NCBI RefSeq assembly: GCF_009674775.1
Contig: NZ_WKKE01000022.1
Span: 1-64,000 of the forward strand
Direction: 5' to 3'
DNA from: Flavobacterium sp. LC2016-23
Lineage (GTDB): Bacteria; Bacteroidota; Bacteroidia; Flavobacteriales; Flavobacteriaceae
DNA: 64,000 nucleotides
The position numbers were made by a program, and so were the translations under genes. This document shows positions 16,690 to 25,420 of the stretch, one piece after another (position 1 is the first letter of the stretch; the number at the start of each line of letters is the position of its first letter). Below the pieces are notes generated by a model that did no database searches, was not told the origin of the DNA, and saw only the letters and a program-made list of their open reading frames with translations.

Positions 16690-17100
16690 ATGAAAAGAGT
16701 TATAGTAGACTACGCTAAACTTACCAACGAAATTTTAAACCTTTTGGTGGAAAAATTTCCTGATGGTTATGATGATTCGGATGTTATCCGTTTTAGAAAT
16801 GCTAAAAATGAATTGATCGAAGCTGTTGAAGTTCGTACTGAAGACACTATTTATTTAGTAAAGATTAGTACTAAACTTGCTGATAGAATTGAAAATTACG
16901 ATGAAGATGATGATATTGACGTAGATGTTGATGTAATCGAACCAGTAAAAGGTCTTGATCTTGATGATGATATTGACGATGATGATGATGACGATACACT
17001 GGACAAACCGGATGTTGACGGCGATGATGACGATGATGACGACGATAAAGACAAAGATGATATTGCTGACGATGATGACGAAGACGATGATGAAGATTAA
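16690..17100 (+). CDS. Conserved-looking protein with Asp-rich C-terminus
   Basis: 136 residues. Residues 1-70 form an ordinary domain (MKRVIVDYAKLTNEILNLLV, then DVIRFRNAKNELIEAVEV and YLVKISTKLADRI). From about residue 73 the chain is mostly Asp with few other residues, encoded by a GAT/GAC repeat that must be slippage-prone. It starts nine bases after the polyamine enzyme and ends at a terminator, so it is in that operon. Similar flavobacterial proteins are sometimes mislabelled DNA primase. The function is unknown. The polyanionic tail could bind polyamines or divalent cations. Confidence 0.75.
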   Translation: MKRVIVDYAKLTNEILNLLVEKFPDGYDDSDVIRFRNAKNELIEAVEVRTEDTIYLVKISTKLADRIENYDEDDDIDVDVDVIEPVKGLDLDDDIDDDDDDDTLDKPDVDGDDDDDDDDKDKDDIADDDDEDDDED

Positions 17101-17123
17101 TTTATCGCTTTCTACATAAAATA

Positions 17124-17151
17124 AAGGAACTCTTAATCGGGTTCCTTTTTT
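17124..17151 (+). terminator. Terminator of the polyamine operon
   Basis: AAGGAACTC and GGGTTCCTT pair (one G-T) around a six-base loop, followed by a run of T. Confidence 0.8.
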
Positions 17152-17222
17152 TATTAGCAAAAATTAATTCTTTAATTATAAGAAAAATACTATATTTACG
17201 TTTTGTTAAAGCTATCAGCCCA

Positions 17223-19331
17223 ATGAATTCAGAAATACTACATGCCAAACTAAAAGAGAACTTTGGATTTGAGAAATTCCGACCTAATCAGGAAACAATT
17301 ATCAAAACCATACTTTCAGGTCAGGACACTTTGGCGATTATGCCGACCGGAGGAGGAAAATCAATATGTTTTCAGCTGCCGGCATTGGTTTTGCCGGGGA
17401 TTACAATTGTAATTTCGCCTTTGATTGCCTTAATGAAAGATCAGGTAGACAGCTTAAAGACCAACGGCATTCAGGCCTGTTACATCAACAGCAGCCAATC
17501 TGCGGAAGAACAGCAGTACTTTATAGATAATTTAAAATCAAACACTTTTAAACTGGTTTATATTGCACCGGAAAGTTTATCTTATCTGGATGTTGTTTTT
17601 AGTGAACTGACGATCAGTCTTATCGCCATAGATGAGGCGCATTGTATTTCTTCCTGGGGACACGATTTCCGTCCGGCTTATACCAATTTGGGTTATTTAA
17701 AAAGCCGCTTCCCTTCTACTCCGGTTCTGGCCCTTACTGCCACAGCCGATAAGGCAACGCGTACCGATATTACCAAACAATTAAACTTAAAAAATCCGAA
17801 AACCTTTGTCGCTTCTTTTGACAGGAAAAATTTAAGCCTGGAGGTTCGTCCGGCATTAGATCGTGTCAAACAAATTATTGATTTTGTAGAAGACAGGCCC
17901 AACGAATGCGGGATAATCTATTGCCTGAGCAGGAAAACGACTGAAGAACTGGCCGATAAACTGAAAAAGAATGGCGTTGCAGCAAAAGCTTATCATGCCG
18001 GATTAGATAATAAAGTACGTTCTAAAACACAAGACGAATTCATCAATGATGATTGTCAGGTCGTTTGCGCTACCATTGCGTTCGGAATGGGAATCGACAA
18101 ATCGAATGTACGTTGGGTGATTCATTATAATTTACCCAAAAACATTGAAGGATATTACCAGGAGATTGGCCGCGCAGGTCGTGACGGATTGCCGGCAGAA
18201 ACCATTTTGTTTGAAAGTTATGCCGATGTAATTCAGCTTCAGAAATTTGCATCCGAAGGATTGAATGCTGATGTGCAACTGGCAAAGTTAGAAAGAATGA
18301 AACAATATGCCGACGCTTTAAGCTGCAGGCGGAAAATTCTGCTCTCCTACTTTGGCGAATTGGTGAAAGAGAATTGCGGTAATTGCGATATTTGCAAAAA
18401 TCCGCCCACTTTTTTCGATGGTACGATTCTCGCGCAAAAAGCATTGTCTGCCATTAGCCGTTTACAGGAATCAGAACCTCTTGCTGTAATTGTAGATTTC
18501 TTAAGGGGCTCGAAAAACGCATATATCTACGAAAAAAATTATCAAACGCTAAAAACCTACGGAATTGGCGCTGACATTTCGTGGTACGACTGGAATCAAT
18601 ACCTGATACAGCTGATTAATCTGGGCTATTGTGAAATTGCCTTTCACCAGCACAATAAAATCCTGCTTACCCCTTTCGCAAGGAAAGTTTTATTTGAAGG
18701 TGAAAAAGTAAAATTGAATACCGTTGTTAAAAAAGTAATTGATAAAAACGAAATCAAAGAAGCAAAAGCTAAAACTGCTAAAAACTCTCTTTTTGAAATA
18801 CTGCGAAAATTACGCTATGAAATTGCCAAAGACGAAGAAGTTCCTGCTTACGTCATTTTTAGTGATGCCGCTTTAAGACAAATGGAAACTTTAAAACCGA
18901 TGAGCGACGAGGAATTCCTTGCGATTGATGGTGTAGGGAAAGCAAAACTCGAAAAATACGGCTCCGAATTTATAGATGCTATTATTTATTATGAAAAGGT
19001 AAAAAAAGCGAATGTTAAGCCTAAAAAAGAGAGCAATACCTATAAAACGACTTTAGAATTATTCCAAAATGGTGCTTCTGTAGCGGAAATTGCCAAACAG
19101 CGAAATTTAGGGCAAACTACGATTGTTTCGCATTTGGCTAAACTGTATGTTGATGGAAATGATATCGATTTAAGTCCTTTTGTTTCTGAGGATGAAGTTA
19201 AATTGCTCCATAAAGCACAAGTAGAATTAGAATATCCAACAGCCCTGAAGCCTTATTATGATTATTTTGAAGAAAAAATGCCGTATGATAAGATTAGATT
19301 TGGACTTGCAGTTGTGGAACGGAATAAATAG
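17223..19331 (+). CDS. recQ: ATP-dependent DNA helicase RecQ
   Basis: 702 residues. A 3'-5' helicase for recombination and stalled-fork repair. Domains in order: helicase core with MPTGGGKSICFQLPA (40-54), DEAH box IDEAHCISSWGHDFRP (about 135-150), SATxx-type LALTATA, and GFGMGIDK-like AFGMGIDKSNVRWVIH; RecQ zinc site with Cys residues in SCRRKILLSYFG and CGNCDIC; winged helix; HRDC domain near 560-600 (MSDEEFLAIDGVGKAKLEKY); and a further C-terminal helix-turn-helix (about 615-660, ASVAEIAKQRNLGQTTIVSH), as in Bacteroidota RecQ. Single gene. Confidence 0.96.
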   Translation: MNSEILHAKLKENFGFEKFRPNQETIIKTILSGQDTLAIMPTGGGKSICFQLPALVLPGITIVISPLIALMKDQVDSLKTNGIQACYINSSQSAEEQQYFIDNLKSNTFKLVYIAPESLSYLDVVFSELTISLIAIDEAHCISSWGHDFRPAYTNLGYLKSRFPSTPVLALTATADKATRTDITKQLNLKNPKTFVASFDRKNLSLEVRPALDRVKQIIDFVEDRPNECGIIYCLSRKTTEELADKLKKNGVAAKAYHAGLDNKVRSKTQDEFINDDCQVVCATIAFGMGIDKSNVRWVIHYNLPKNIEGYYQEIGRAGRDGLPAETILFESYADVIQLQKFASEGLNADVQLAKLERMKQYADALSCRRKILLSYFGELVKENCGNCDICKNPPTFFDGTILAQKALSAISRLQESEPLAVIVDFLRGSKNAYIYEKNYQTLKTYGIGADISWYDWNQYLIQLINLGYCEIAFHQHNKILLTPFARKVLFEGEKVKLNTVVKKVIDKNEIKEAKAKTAKNSLFEILRKLRYEIAKDEEVPAYVIFSDAALRQMETLKPMSDEEFLAIDGVGKAKLEKYGSEFIDAIIYYEKVKKANVKPKKESNTYKTTLELFQNGASVAEIAKQRNLGQTTIVSHLAKLYVDGNDIDLSPFVSEDEVKLLHKAQVELEYPTALKPYYDYFEEKMPYDKIRFGLAVVERNK

Positions 19332-19336
19332 ATTTT

Positions 19337-19472
19337 TTGTATCCTTTCGAGCGAAGGGAGACTCGAGCGATAGCGAACAGACGAAGTAAATCCCATTAGG
19401 AGTTCGACAAAGCCTGGTGAAAGTAGGCCTGGAGTTTCTTGTGTGATTTCTCCCTTCACTCGAAATGACAAG
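19337..19472. repeat. Interspersed palindromic repeat, copy 2
   Basis: Second copy of the element at 7513-7645. It shares GGGAGACTCGAGCGATAGCG and the following ACAGACGAAGTAAATC. Ends are inverted (CTTTCGAGCGAAGGGAGA / TCTCCCTTCACTCGAAAT). The middle differs from copy 1, so the arms are what is conserved. Confidence 0.75.
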
Positions 19473-19494
19473 ATTGTGAAAAAATTAAACATAA

Positions 19495-19525
19495 AAAATC
19501 CCGTGAATTGAATCCACGGGATTTT
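19495..19525. terminator. Bidirectional terminator after recQ and the DinB-like gene
   Basis: AAAATCCCGTG and CACGGGATTTT form an 11-base stem between convergent genes, with T runs on both strands. Confidence 0.8.
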
Positions 19526-19548
19526 TTTATTATCAGAAAAAAGAAAAG

Positions 19549-20064
19549 CTACAAATACCGCTCTTCAAAAACTTTCTGATGATGTTTTTGATGGCCGATA
19601 ATAACAAAACCTAAAGCACGAACAGAAATCTGGTTATTGGAAGCCGTTCCAATTGCTTTAAGCTGTTCTTCAGATAAGCTTTTGTAAAATAATAAATTAG
19701 AATGCCTTACAGCAGATAATTCAGTTAGTAAATCCTGAATACTTCTTCCTGCTGCATTGGTATTAGCGGCATAATCATTCTCTTCAAAACTCTGTAAAGG
19801 CGTTTTGTCAAATCTCGAAAAACGTAATGCCCGATAAGCAAAAATACGTTCCGTATCAATTACGTGCTGAATAATTTCTTTAATGGTCCATTTGCCTTCT
19901 GCATAGCGGTAATCGAATTTATCCATTGGGATATTTTGCACAAACCGGATAAAATCATGCAGGGAAATTTCCAATTCTTCGATCAGATTTACATTTCCGG
20001 CTTCCCGAACGTAAGTTGCAAACCCTCCTGAATATTCGTTTTCTAATAATTGGCCTGAATTCAT
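19549..20064 (-). CDS. DinB-like four-helix metal-binding protein
   Basis: 171 residues. DinB_2-type proteins are four-helix bundles with three histidines holding a metal, often linked to thiol transfer. Ligand candidates are His in IKEIIQHVIDTERI, and His residues in IGHQKHHQKVFEE near the C-terminus. The Bacteroidota type is of unknown substrate, and this is not the SOS polymerase of the same name. It is followed on the minus strand by nothing but the terminator, and preceded by ppc about 40 bases away, so the two may be co-transcribed. Confidence 0.8.
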   Translation of the reverse strand: MNSGQLLENEYSGGFATYVREAGNVNLIEELEISLHDFIRFVQNIPMDKFDYRYAEGKWTIKEIIQHVIDTERIFAYRALRFSRFDKTPLQSFEENDYAANTNAAGRSIQDLLTELSAVRHSNLLFYKSLSEEQLKAIGTASNNQISVRALGFVIIGHQKHHQKVFEERYL

Positions 20065-20106
20065 TTTCTGTCTTTTTAATTTTTTAGCTATTTTAAAACT
20101 TCCTTA

Positions 20107-22692
20107 TTAAGCTGAGTTTCTACTTGCGTTTGTGTTTCCAAAAAGTGATCTTGTAACGATTTTTTCATATACTTTGATGAGCTCGTCATTAGCCCCGTTT
20201 TCTTTGTTCAGTTCATTAATTCGTAACAAAGCATATTGTTGTATCGTCAACAATGGCATAACGATACGCTCTCTTATCTGAATGGATGCTATACCATCAG
20301 GATAATTTTCCATCAGTGTTTTATGGTCGGCAATTTTAAGCAAAAGACGTTTTGTTTCTACAAATTCGTCATAAATAATCTGCCAGAATTCCCCAAATTC
20401 AGGGTCTTTTCTCATATAAGCTGTCAACGGAAAAAATGATTTAGCCAACGACATCATACTGTTTTCCAGAAGTGTTCTGAAAAATAAGGAGTTGTGGTAT
20501 AAATCATACACCTTATCCCATTGGTTGGTTTCTTCAAAATGTTTCAAAGCAGATCCTACTCCAAAAAATCCGGGTACATTTTGTTTTAACTGACTCCATG
20601 AACCTACAAACGGGATCGCTCGTAAATCGGCAAAATCCAATTGTTCCGATTTGCTTCTTTTAGATGGACGGCTTCCGATATTCGTTTTAGAATAATATTT
20701 CAGCGTACTCATTTTTTCCAGATACGGAATGAATTTAGGATGATTCTTAAAGCTTAGATATTTATCATATCCTAAACCGGCCAACTGCGTCAAAATTGCG
20801 GTTTCCTCGGGACTTAACTCATTTTTTTCTTTACTAAATACCTGGTTTGTAACTCCGGCGCTTAACAAATTTTCAATATTATAACGGCAGGAATCCAATG
20901 TTCCGAAATTAGAACTGATGGTTTGCCCCTGAACTGTAATCTGGATTTCGTTATTTTCAATTTTCGGACCTAAAGAAGCATAAAACTTATGTGTTTTTCC
21001 GCCACCACGTGCCGGAGGCCCTCCACGGCCATCAAAGAAAATAGCTTTTACCCCATATTTTCTTGAAATTTCCGTTAAAGCAATTTTTGCCTGATAAATA
21101 CTCCAGTTGGCCATTAAATAACCGCCATCTTTCGTTCCGTCAGAGAAACCTAACATGATCGTCTGCTTATTTCCTCTTGCCTGCAAATGTTTAGAATATT
21201 CAGGATTGGTATACAGCTGCTCCATAATATGATGGGCATTTTGCAAATCATCAACAGATTCAAAAAGCGGAATAACATCTACGGTTGGATTTTCCCAATT
21301 ATTCAGACGAATCATTGCAAAAGTCTCCATAACATTCAGCGCGCTTTCGTTGTTACTAATAATATAACGATTGGCACCAAATTCTCCATTGGCTTTCTGA
21401 ATCGTTTTTATAGCCTGTACAGATTCCAAAGTAGATCTTGTGATTTCATCCTCAAAATCAGCCGGATTTAACTCTCCTTTGACTTTAGATAAAACAACCA
21501 ATTTTTCCTCTTCGGATAATTCGAAATAATTTTTCGGAAATATATCGGAACCCGAATTCAGGTAATAATTCACGACATCTTTAAATACACCGTTATGAAT
21601 TTTACTATTCTGGCGAATGTCTAAAGTCGCAAAATGGAAACCAAAAAGATTGATTTTTACTAAAAACGCTTCCAGTTCGTCTAAATAAAGCGACTGATGT
21701 TTTTCTATAATAATATTTCTAATTAAGTTCAATTGTGTCAGCAATTCGTCTAAAGTGATGTAAATTTCACCTTTGGAATAAAAAACCGAACGATAAAGTT
21801 TATGTTCAAGTTCAGATACTAAAGTATCTACACCTGAGAATGTTAGCTTCCTTTTAAGATTCCTCATTTCAACATAATAGCACTTTAAAATAGAAGTACG
21901 TAAACGATCTGCTACTTTTAAAGTAATCTCTGTTGTAACAAAAGGATTTCCGTCGCGGTCACCGCCTGGCCAGAATCCAAGTTTGATTAATTGGTTTTGA
22001 ATTGCATTTCCATTAAGTATATTCTTTTGCAGATAATGTACAATTTCACCCGAAGTAGCATAAAATACATTCTCCAGATACCAGATTAAACTCACCGCTT
22101 CATCATAAGGATTTGGTTTTTCATTTTGTATGAAGGGCGTTTTTCCCAGCTGTGCTAAAAGTTGTTTGATTTTAAACAAATCATTCAATCGAATTGCTTC
22201 TGTCAGATCGTTTATAATCCCTAAAACCGGTCCGGGATAAAATTGTGTCGGGTGCGCTGTTAATACTGTTCTGACGTTAAAATTTTCCAGAAATTCAATT
22301 AGTTCATCGTCTTTCTCCTTGGCATCTGATCTTTCTTTTATATCACGAAGCGAACCACGGCCTTCCATGTTATTCACTTCAGGGAAAGCGGCATCTTCAA
22401 TAGCATCAAAAAGTACAATCTGACGTTCGATGTACTGAATAAACCGAAACATTAAATCGATTTTTTCCTGCTCAGACGCATTATTTAAGTATTTACCGGA
22501 AAAGAAATCAAAAATTTCCTTTGGTGTTTCCTGTTTTTTAAATCCTGTTTCACAAGTCTCTGTAAATAAAGGAAGTAATACCCCTGTATTATCAATAGAA
22601 TCAAAAGGTAATGTTATAAAAACACTATTGTAAATGTGGTATTTTGAGAGAACATCTTGATTAAAACGCTCAATTTTGGGTAACGTATACAT
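20107..22692 (-). CDS. ppc: Phosphoenolpyruvate carboxylase
   Basis: 861 residues. It fixes bicarbonate onto PEP to give oxaloacetate, an anaplerotic step. Signatures: LTAHPTQFYPGPVLGI with the catalytic His (near 145), GGDRDGNPFVT, FFDGRGGPPARGGGKTH (near 554) and GSRPSKRS. The C-terminus ends GNTNASRNSA rather than the usual RNTG, so the extreme tail that normally reaches the active site is altered; this is common in the Bacteroidota branch as far as I recall, but is unverified. An Lrp/AsnC gene lies just upstream. Confidence 0.94.
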   Translation of the reverse strand: MYTLPKIERFNQDVLSKYHIYNSVFITLPFDSIDNTGVLLPLFTETCETGFKKQETPKEIFDFFSGKYLNNASEQEKIDLMFRFIQYIERQIVLFDAIEDAAFPEVNNMEGRGSLRDIKERSDAKEKDDELIEFLENFNVRTVLTAHPTQFYPGPVLGIINDLTEAIRLNDLFKIKQLLAQLGKTPFIQNEKPNPYDEAVSLIWYLENVFYATSGEIVHYLQKNILNGNAIQNQLIKLGFWPGGDRDGNPFVTTEITLKVADRLRTSILKCYYVEMRNLKRKLTFSGVDTLVSELEHKLYRSVFYSKGEIYITLDELLTQLNLIRNIIIEKHQSLYLDELEAFLVKINLFGFHFATLDIRQNSKIHNGVFKDVVNYYLNSGSDIFPKNYFELSEEEKLVVLSKVKGELNPADFEDEITRSTLESVQAIKTIQKANGEFGANRYIISNNESALNVMETFAMIRLNNWENPTVDVIPLFESVDDLQNAHHIMEQLYTNPEYSKHLQARGNKQTIMLGFSDGTKDGGYLMANWSIYQAKIALTEISRKYGVKAIFFDGRGGPPARGGGKTHKFYASLGPKIENNEIQITVQGQTISSNFGTLDSCRYNIENLLSAGVTNQVFSKEKNELSPEETAILTQLAGLGYDKYLSFKNHPKFIPYLEKMSTLKYYSKTNIGSRPSKRSKSEQLDFADLRAIPFVGSWSQLKQNVPGFFGVGSALKHFEETNQWDKVYDLYHNSLFFRTLLENSMMSLAKSFFPLTAYMRKDPEFGEFWQIIYDEFVETKRLLLKIADHKTLMENYPDGIASIQIRERIVMPLLTIQQYALLRINELNKENGANDELIKVYEKIVTRSLFGNTNASRNSA

Positions 22693-22730
22693 AATCGTGT
22701 TATAGTTGGTTGGTTAATTGGTCATAAAAA

Positions 22731-22754
22731 AACCCCAAGAATAAACTTGAGGTT
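22731..22754 (-). terminator. Terminator of the AsnC-type gene
   Basis: AACCCCAAG / CTTGAGGTT, nine-base stem with one mismatch, with an A-run on the left giving a minus-strand U-tract. It separates the regulator from ppc. Confidence 0.6.
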
Positions 22755-22782
22755 ATATTTTAATATAGCATTCAAGAAAATA

Positions 22783-23262
22783 TTACATATTTTTAAAAAT
22801 AGTATGCATCAAACGCTTCTTATCGTTTATACTTTCCTCTAATGAAATCATAGTTTCTGTTCTGTAAACTCCCTCGATATCATCGATCATGAAGATTACT
22901 TCTTTTGCATGCTTAGTATCTTTTGCTCTGATTTTACAAAAAATATTGAATTTTCCTGTAGTAACAGATGCTACCGTTACGAATGGAATTTGATTGATTC
23001 GCTCTAATACAAATTTAGTCTGAGATGTATTATTCAAAAATACTCCCACATAAGCAATAAATGAATACCCTAATTTATCGTAATCTAAGGCTAGTGAAGA
23101 TCCCATTATTATCCCTGCGTCTTCCATTTTTTTTACTCTAACATGTACTGTTCCAGCAGATATCAATAGTTTTTTTGCAATGTCAGTAAACGGAACTCTC
23201 GTATTGTCTATTAACATATCTAAAATCTGGTGATCTACTTCATCTAAACGAAATTTACTCAT
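22783..23262 (-). CDS. Lrp/AsnC family regulator
   Basis: 159 residues. N-terminal helix-turn-helix (LDEVDHQILDMLIDNTRVPF, then IAKKLLISAGTVHVRVKKME) and a C-terminal RAM domain for effector binding and octamer assembly. These regulators respond to amino acids. It lies between ppc and the M14 carboxypeptidase, all on the minus strand, and has its own terminator. An AT-rich gap of about 77 bases upstream may hold its promoter. The effector is unknown. Confidence 0.92.
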   Translation of the reverse strand: MSKFRLDEVDHQILDMLIDNTRVPFTDIAKKLLISAGTVHVRVKKMEDAGIIMGSSLALDYDKLGYSFIAYVGVFLNNTSQTKFVLERINQIPFVTVASVTTGKFNIFCKIRAKDTKHAKEVIFMIDDIEGVYRTETMISLEESINDKKRLMHTIFKNM

Positions 23263-23339
23263 AATTCTTTAATTAATATTACTAATTGCTATAACAAAGT
23301 ATAAAAATATATATAAAAAATAACAAATTCACATAAAAA

Positions 23340-24494
23340 TTAACTTTTTATCAATCCGTTAACAAATTTAATATTTTTATTTAAATAAAAATCTGCTTTT
23401 TGATTCGAATTCGGAAAATTACTAAAGTCATCTGAATAACTGGCTCCTTCAGCATCGTATTCATAATGTCCGAAATAATTTTCTAACTCGCCTACTTCAA
23501 CTATATAGGCATTGAAGTGAATCTTATTTTCAATCAATTCTTCTCTGTATTGTGCGACAAAATTCGTAATAATTTCGATACCATCATAATTTATTTTGAT
23601 ATTTTTATACATAAAATCATAAAAAACCACTTTATTTTGTGAAATATTCAAATAATCATAAAATCTATTATCAACTAAATCGTTTTCGCAGAGTATTTTG
23701 AAAGCTGAAATAAGTGAGAAAAAGATGAACTTTCGAGTTATTTCGCGTTCATAATCGTTTGTATAATGTCCTGCCTCAAACAGAATGGTCGGGACACCCA
23801 GAAACTGAAAAGTATCACCAATGCAATTGATATTAAACGAATCGTCAAAACGACCGACTTGCCCGGGAATATATTCCTGCAGAACATCATTTATTCCTGC
23901 GATAAGGTTAATCGCCTTTAATCGGTTGGCATTGACTTCCCTTTCTTCATTATAAGAAGGTGCCAAAAAGGAAACAGTAGCTGGTTTTCCTGTATCTCCT
24001 GCTCCAAAAATAGTACGCTGATCATGAAGATTAAAGCAATAGTGAGGTTTAAAAGATTCAAAAACATTCCTTAATACATTACTTTCAGGCTGAGTAAGAT
24101 TCTGAGAATCACGGTTCAGGTCTATCTTATTTGCATTTTCACGGGTATACAGCGCCGCTCCGTCAGGATTTAAGATTGGAATGCAATAAAACGTAAAGGT
24201 TTTGAGCATTTTATCAGCAAAATCAGATCCGCTGTTTAAAACATTGATAAAGTCAAAAAGTGCTTTTGTGGTAGTACTTTCGTTTCCATGCATTTGTGAC
24301 CACAGATAAATACGTGTTTCTCCGGTACCAATCTGGTAACTATATATAGGTTTATCCAAAACCGATTTACCGATCAGCTGCACCTGATGATTCGTATTTA
24401 ATCTGTCTAATAAAGGCTGAATATGATCTAAAGTCAGGTAACGTCCTTCTATTGATTGTTCTTTGTATTGGTTAAATAATTGTTCTAAATTCAT
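23340..24494 (-). CDS. M14-family zinc carboxypeptidase, cytoplasmic form
   Basis: 384 residues and no signal peptide. Zinc ligands are His69 and Glu72 in QMHGNEST and His157 in CFNLHDQ. The arginine/asparagine-type NLNRD segment (IDLNRDS, 124-130) and the catalytic Glu in LFEAGHYTND (near 239) are present, so the peptidase is probably active. Typical M14 members trim C-terminal residues or cleave peptidoglycan-like peptides. The start codon sits 14 bases from the first of six palindromic operator sites shared with the divergent XRE gene, so expression is probably under that regulator. Confidence 0.88.
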   Translation of the reverse strand: MNLEQLFNQYKEQSIEGRYLTLDHIQPLLDRLNTNHQVQLIGKSVLDKPIYSYQIGTGETRIYLWSQMHGNESTTTKALFDFINVLNSGSDFADKMLKTFTFYCIPILNPDGAALYTRENANKIDLNRDSQNLTQPESNVLRNVFESFKPHYCFNLHDQRTIFGAGDTGKPATVSFLAPSYNEEREVNANRLKAINLIAGINDVLQEYIPGQVGRFDDSFNINCIGDTFQFLGVPTILFEAGHYTNDYEREITRKFIFFSLISAFKILCENDLVDNRFYDYLNISQNKVVFYDFMYKNIKINYDGIEIITNFVAQYREELIENKIHFNAYIVEVGELENYFGHYEYDAEGASYSDDFSNFPNSNQKADFYLNKNIKFVNGLIKS

Positions 24495-24507
24495 TGTCTT
24501 TCGATTA

Positions 24508-24815
24508 GTTTACAAAAGTAAACATCTTTATTTTTACAATTGTAAACACTGAAAAAGAATCCAAATTTAGAAATGTAAACAGATATTTAAAGGTTATTAA
24601 GTGATTATACCACTCTGTTATTAACAATTGTGACTTCTGTTAATTATAATAGCTAAATATATATCTATCAACTACTTAAATATGACTACTTCAAGTTAAA
24701 AACTGTCAAAATAAGCCTTAAAATACTAATTTACAACTGTAAAATAGGTTATTCCGATTCTTTTAATTACATTTGTAAACATACAAATTAATTATAATAA
24801 TTTACAATGGTAAAC
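24508..24815. promoter_or_regulatory. Six palindromic operator sites TTTAC-N4-GTAAA
   Basis: Sites: 24508-24523 (GTTTACAAAAGTAAAC), 24533-24546 (TTTACAATTGTAAA), 24566-24580 (one mismatch), 24730-24743 (TTTACAACTGTAAA), 24766-24780 (one mismatch), and 24801-24815 (TTTACAATGGTAAAC), the last covering the XRE start codon. Three sites flank each divergent gene, leaving a bare centre of about 150 bases. This fits a cI-like repressor controlling its own gene and the carboxypeptidase. The gap holds no other gene. Confidence 0.85.
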
Positions 24816-25283
24816 ATCGATGATTTTGTTAAAAGATTGGAAGTTATCCTCGATTATTATGGATTAAACGCCTCTGCTTTTGCGGATAAAATTGGCGTGC
24901 AACGCTCCAGTATGTCTCATCTCCTCTCCGGAAGAAATAAGCCAAGTCTTGATTTTGTATTAAAAATTTTAGATGTTTTTCCCGATGTAGATTTGTATTG
25001 GATCTTAAATGGAAAAGGAAGTTTTCCTAAAAAAGAAGATGATCCAAAAAATAATACAACAGCGATTATTGCTGATACTGAAAAAAAAAGTCCTTCCATT
25101 CCGTTGAATGATCATTTTGACTCAGGGGATTTATTTTCGCAAATGAATACTATAGAAAATATACCAGAAGAAAAGAGAAACCTCTTAGAAACAAAAAGTC
25201 CAAATGTTGTCCCGAATGAAGGTGAAATTGAAAAAATTGTATTTTTTTACAAAAACGGAACATTTAAGGTATATACACCATGA
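24807..25283 (+). CDS. XRE-family regulator, probably autoregulated
   Basis: 158 residues. Residues 5-65 are a phage-repressor-type HTH_XRE domain (FVKRLEVILDYYGLNASAFA, then IGVQRSSMSHLLSGRNKPSL). The middle is polar and disordered-looking, and the C-terminus ends in a short beta segment (IEKIVFFYKNGTFKVYTP). No LexA-type peptidase serine/lysine pair is evident, so release is probably by ligand or partner rather than self-cleavage. The ATG lies inside operator site 6, so binding would block both transcription and the start region. It is divergent from the M14 carboxypeptidase and is followed by a strong terminator. Confidence 0.85.
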   Translation: MVNIDDFVKRLEVILDYYGLNASAFADKIGVQRSSMSHLLSGRNKPSLDFVLKILDVFPDVDLYWILNGKGSFPKKEDDPKNNTTAIIADTEKKSPSIPLNDHFDSGDLFSQMNTIENIPEEKRNLLETKSPNVVPNEGEIEKIVFFYKNGTFKVYTP

Positions 25284-25363
25284 TTTAAAAATAACGCGTA
25301 TTTGAAAATTTTTGAAATTATTTTTTGTTTACACGATTCTCAAGCGATTGATGATACAATAAA

Positions 25364-25401
25364 AAAACGGCCTGACTTCATATTTTGAATCAGGCCGTTT
25401 T
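25364..25401. terminator. Bidirectional terminator between convergent genes
   Basis: AAAACGGCCTGA / TCAGGCCGTTTT, 12-base perfect stem after the XRE gene and before the convergent lipoprotein gene. Confidence 0.85.
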
Positions 25402-25420
25402 AATTATGAGATAGAAATAA

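Noticed and set aside
16855..17160. 101-residue hydrophobic frame on the minus strand
   Set aside because: It is the reverse reading of the Asp codon repeat, so the Ile/Val richness is an artefact.
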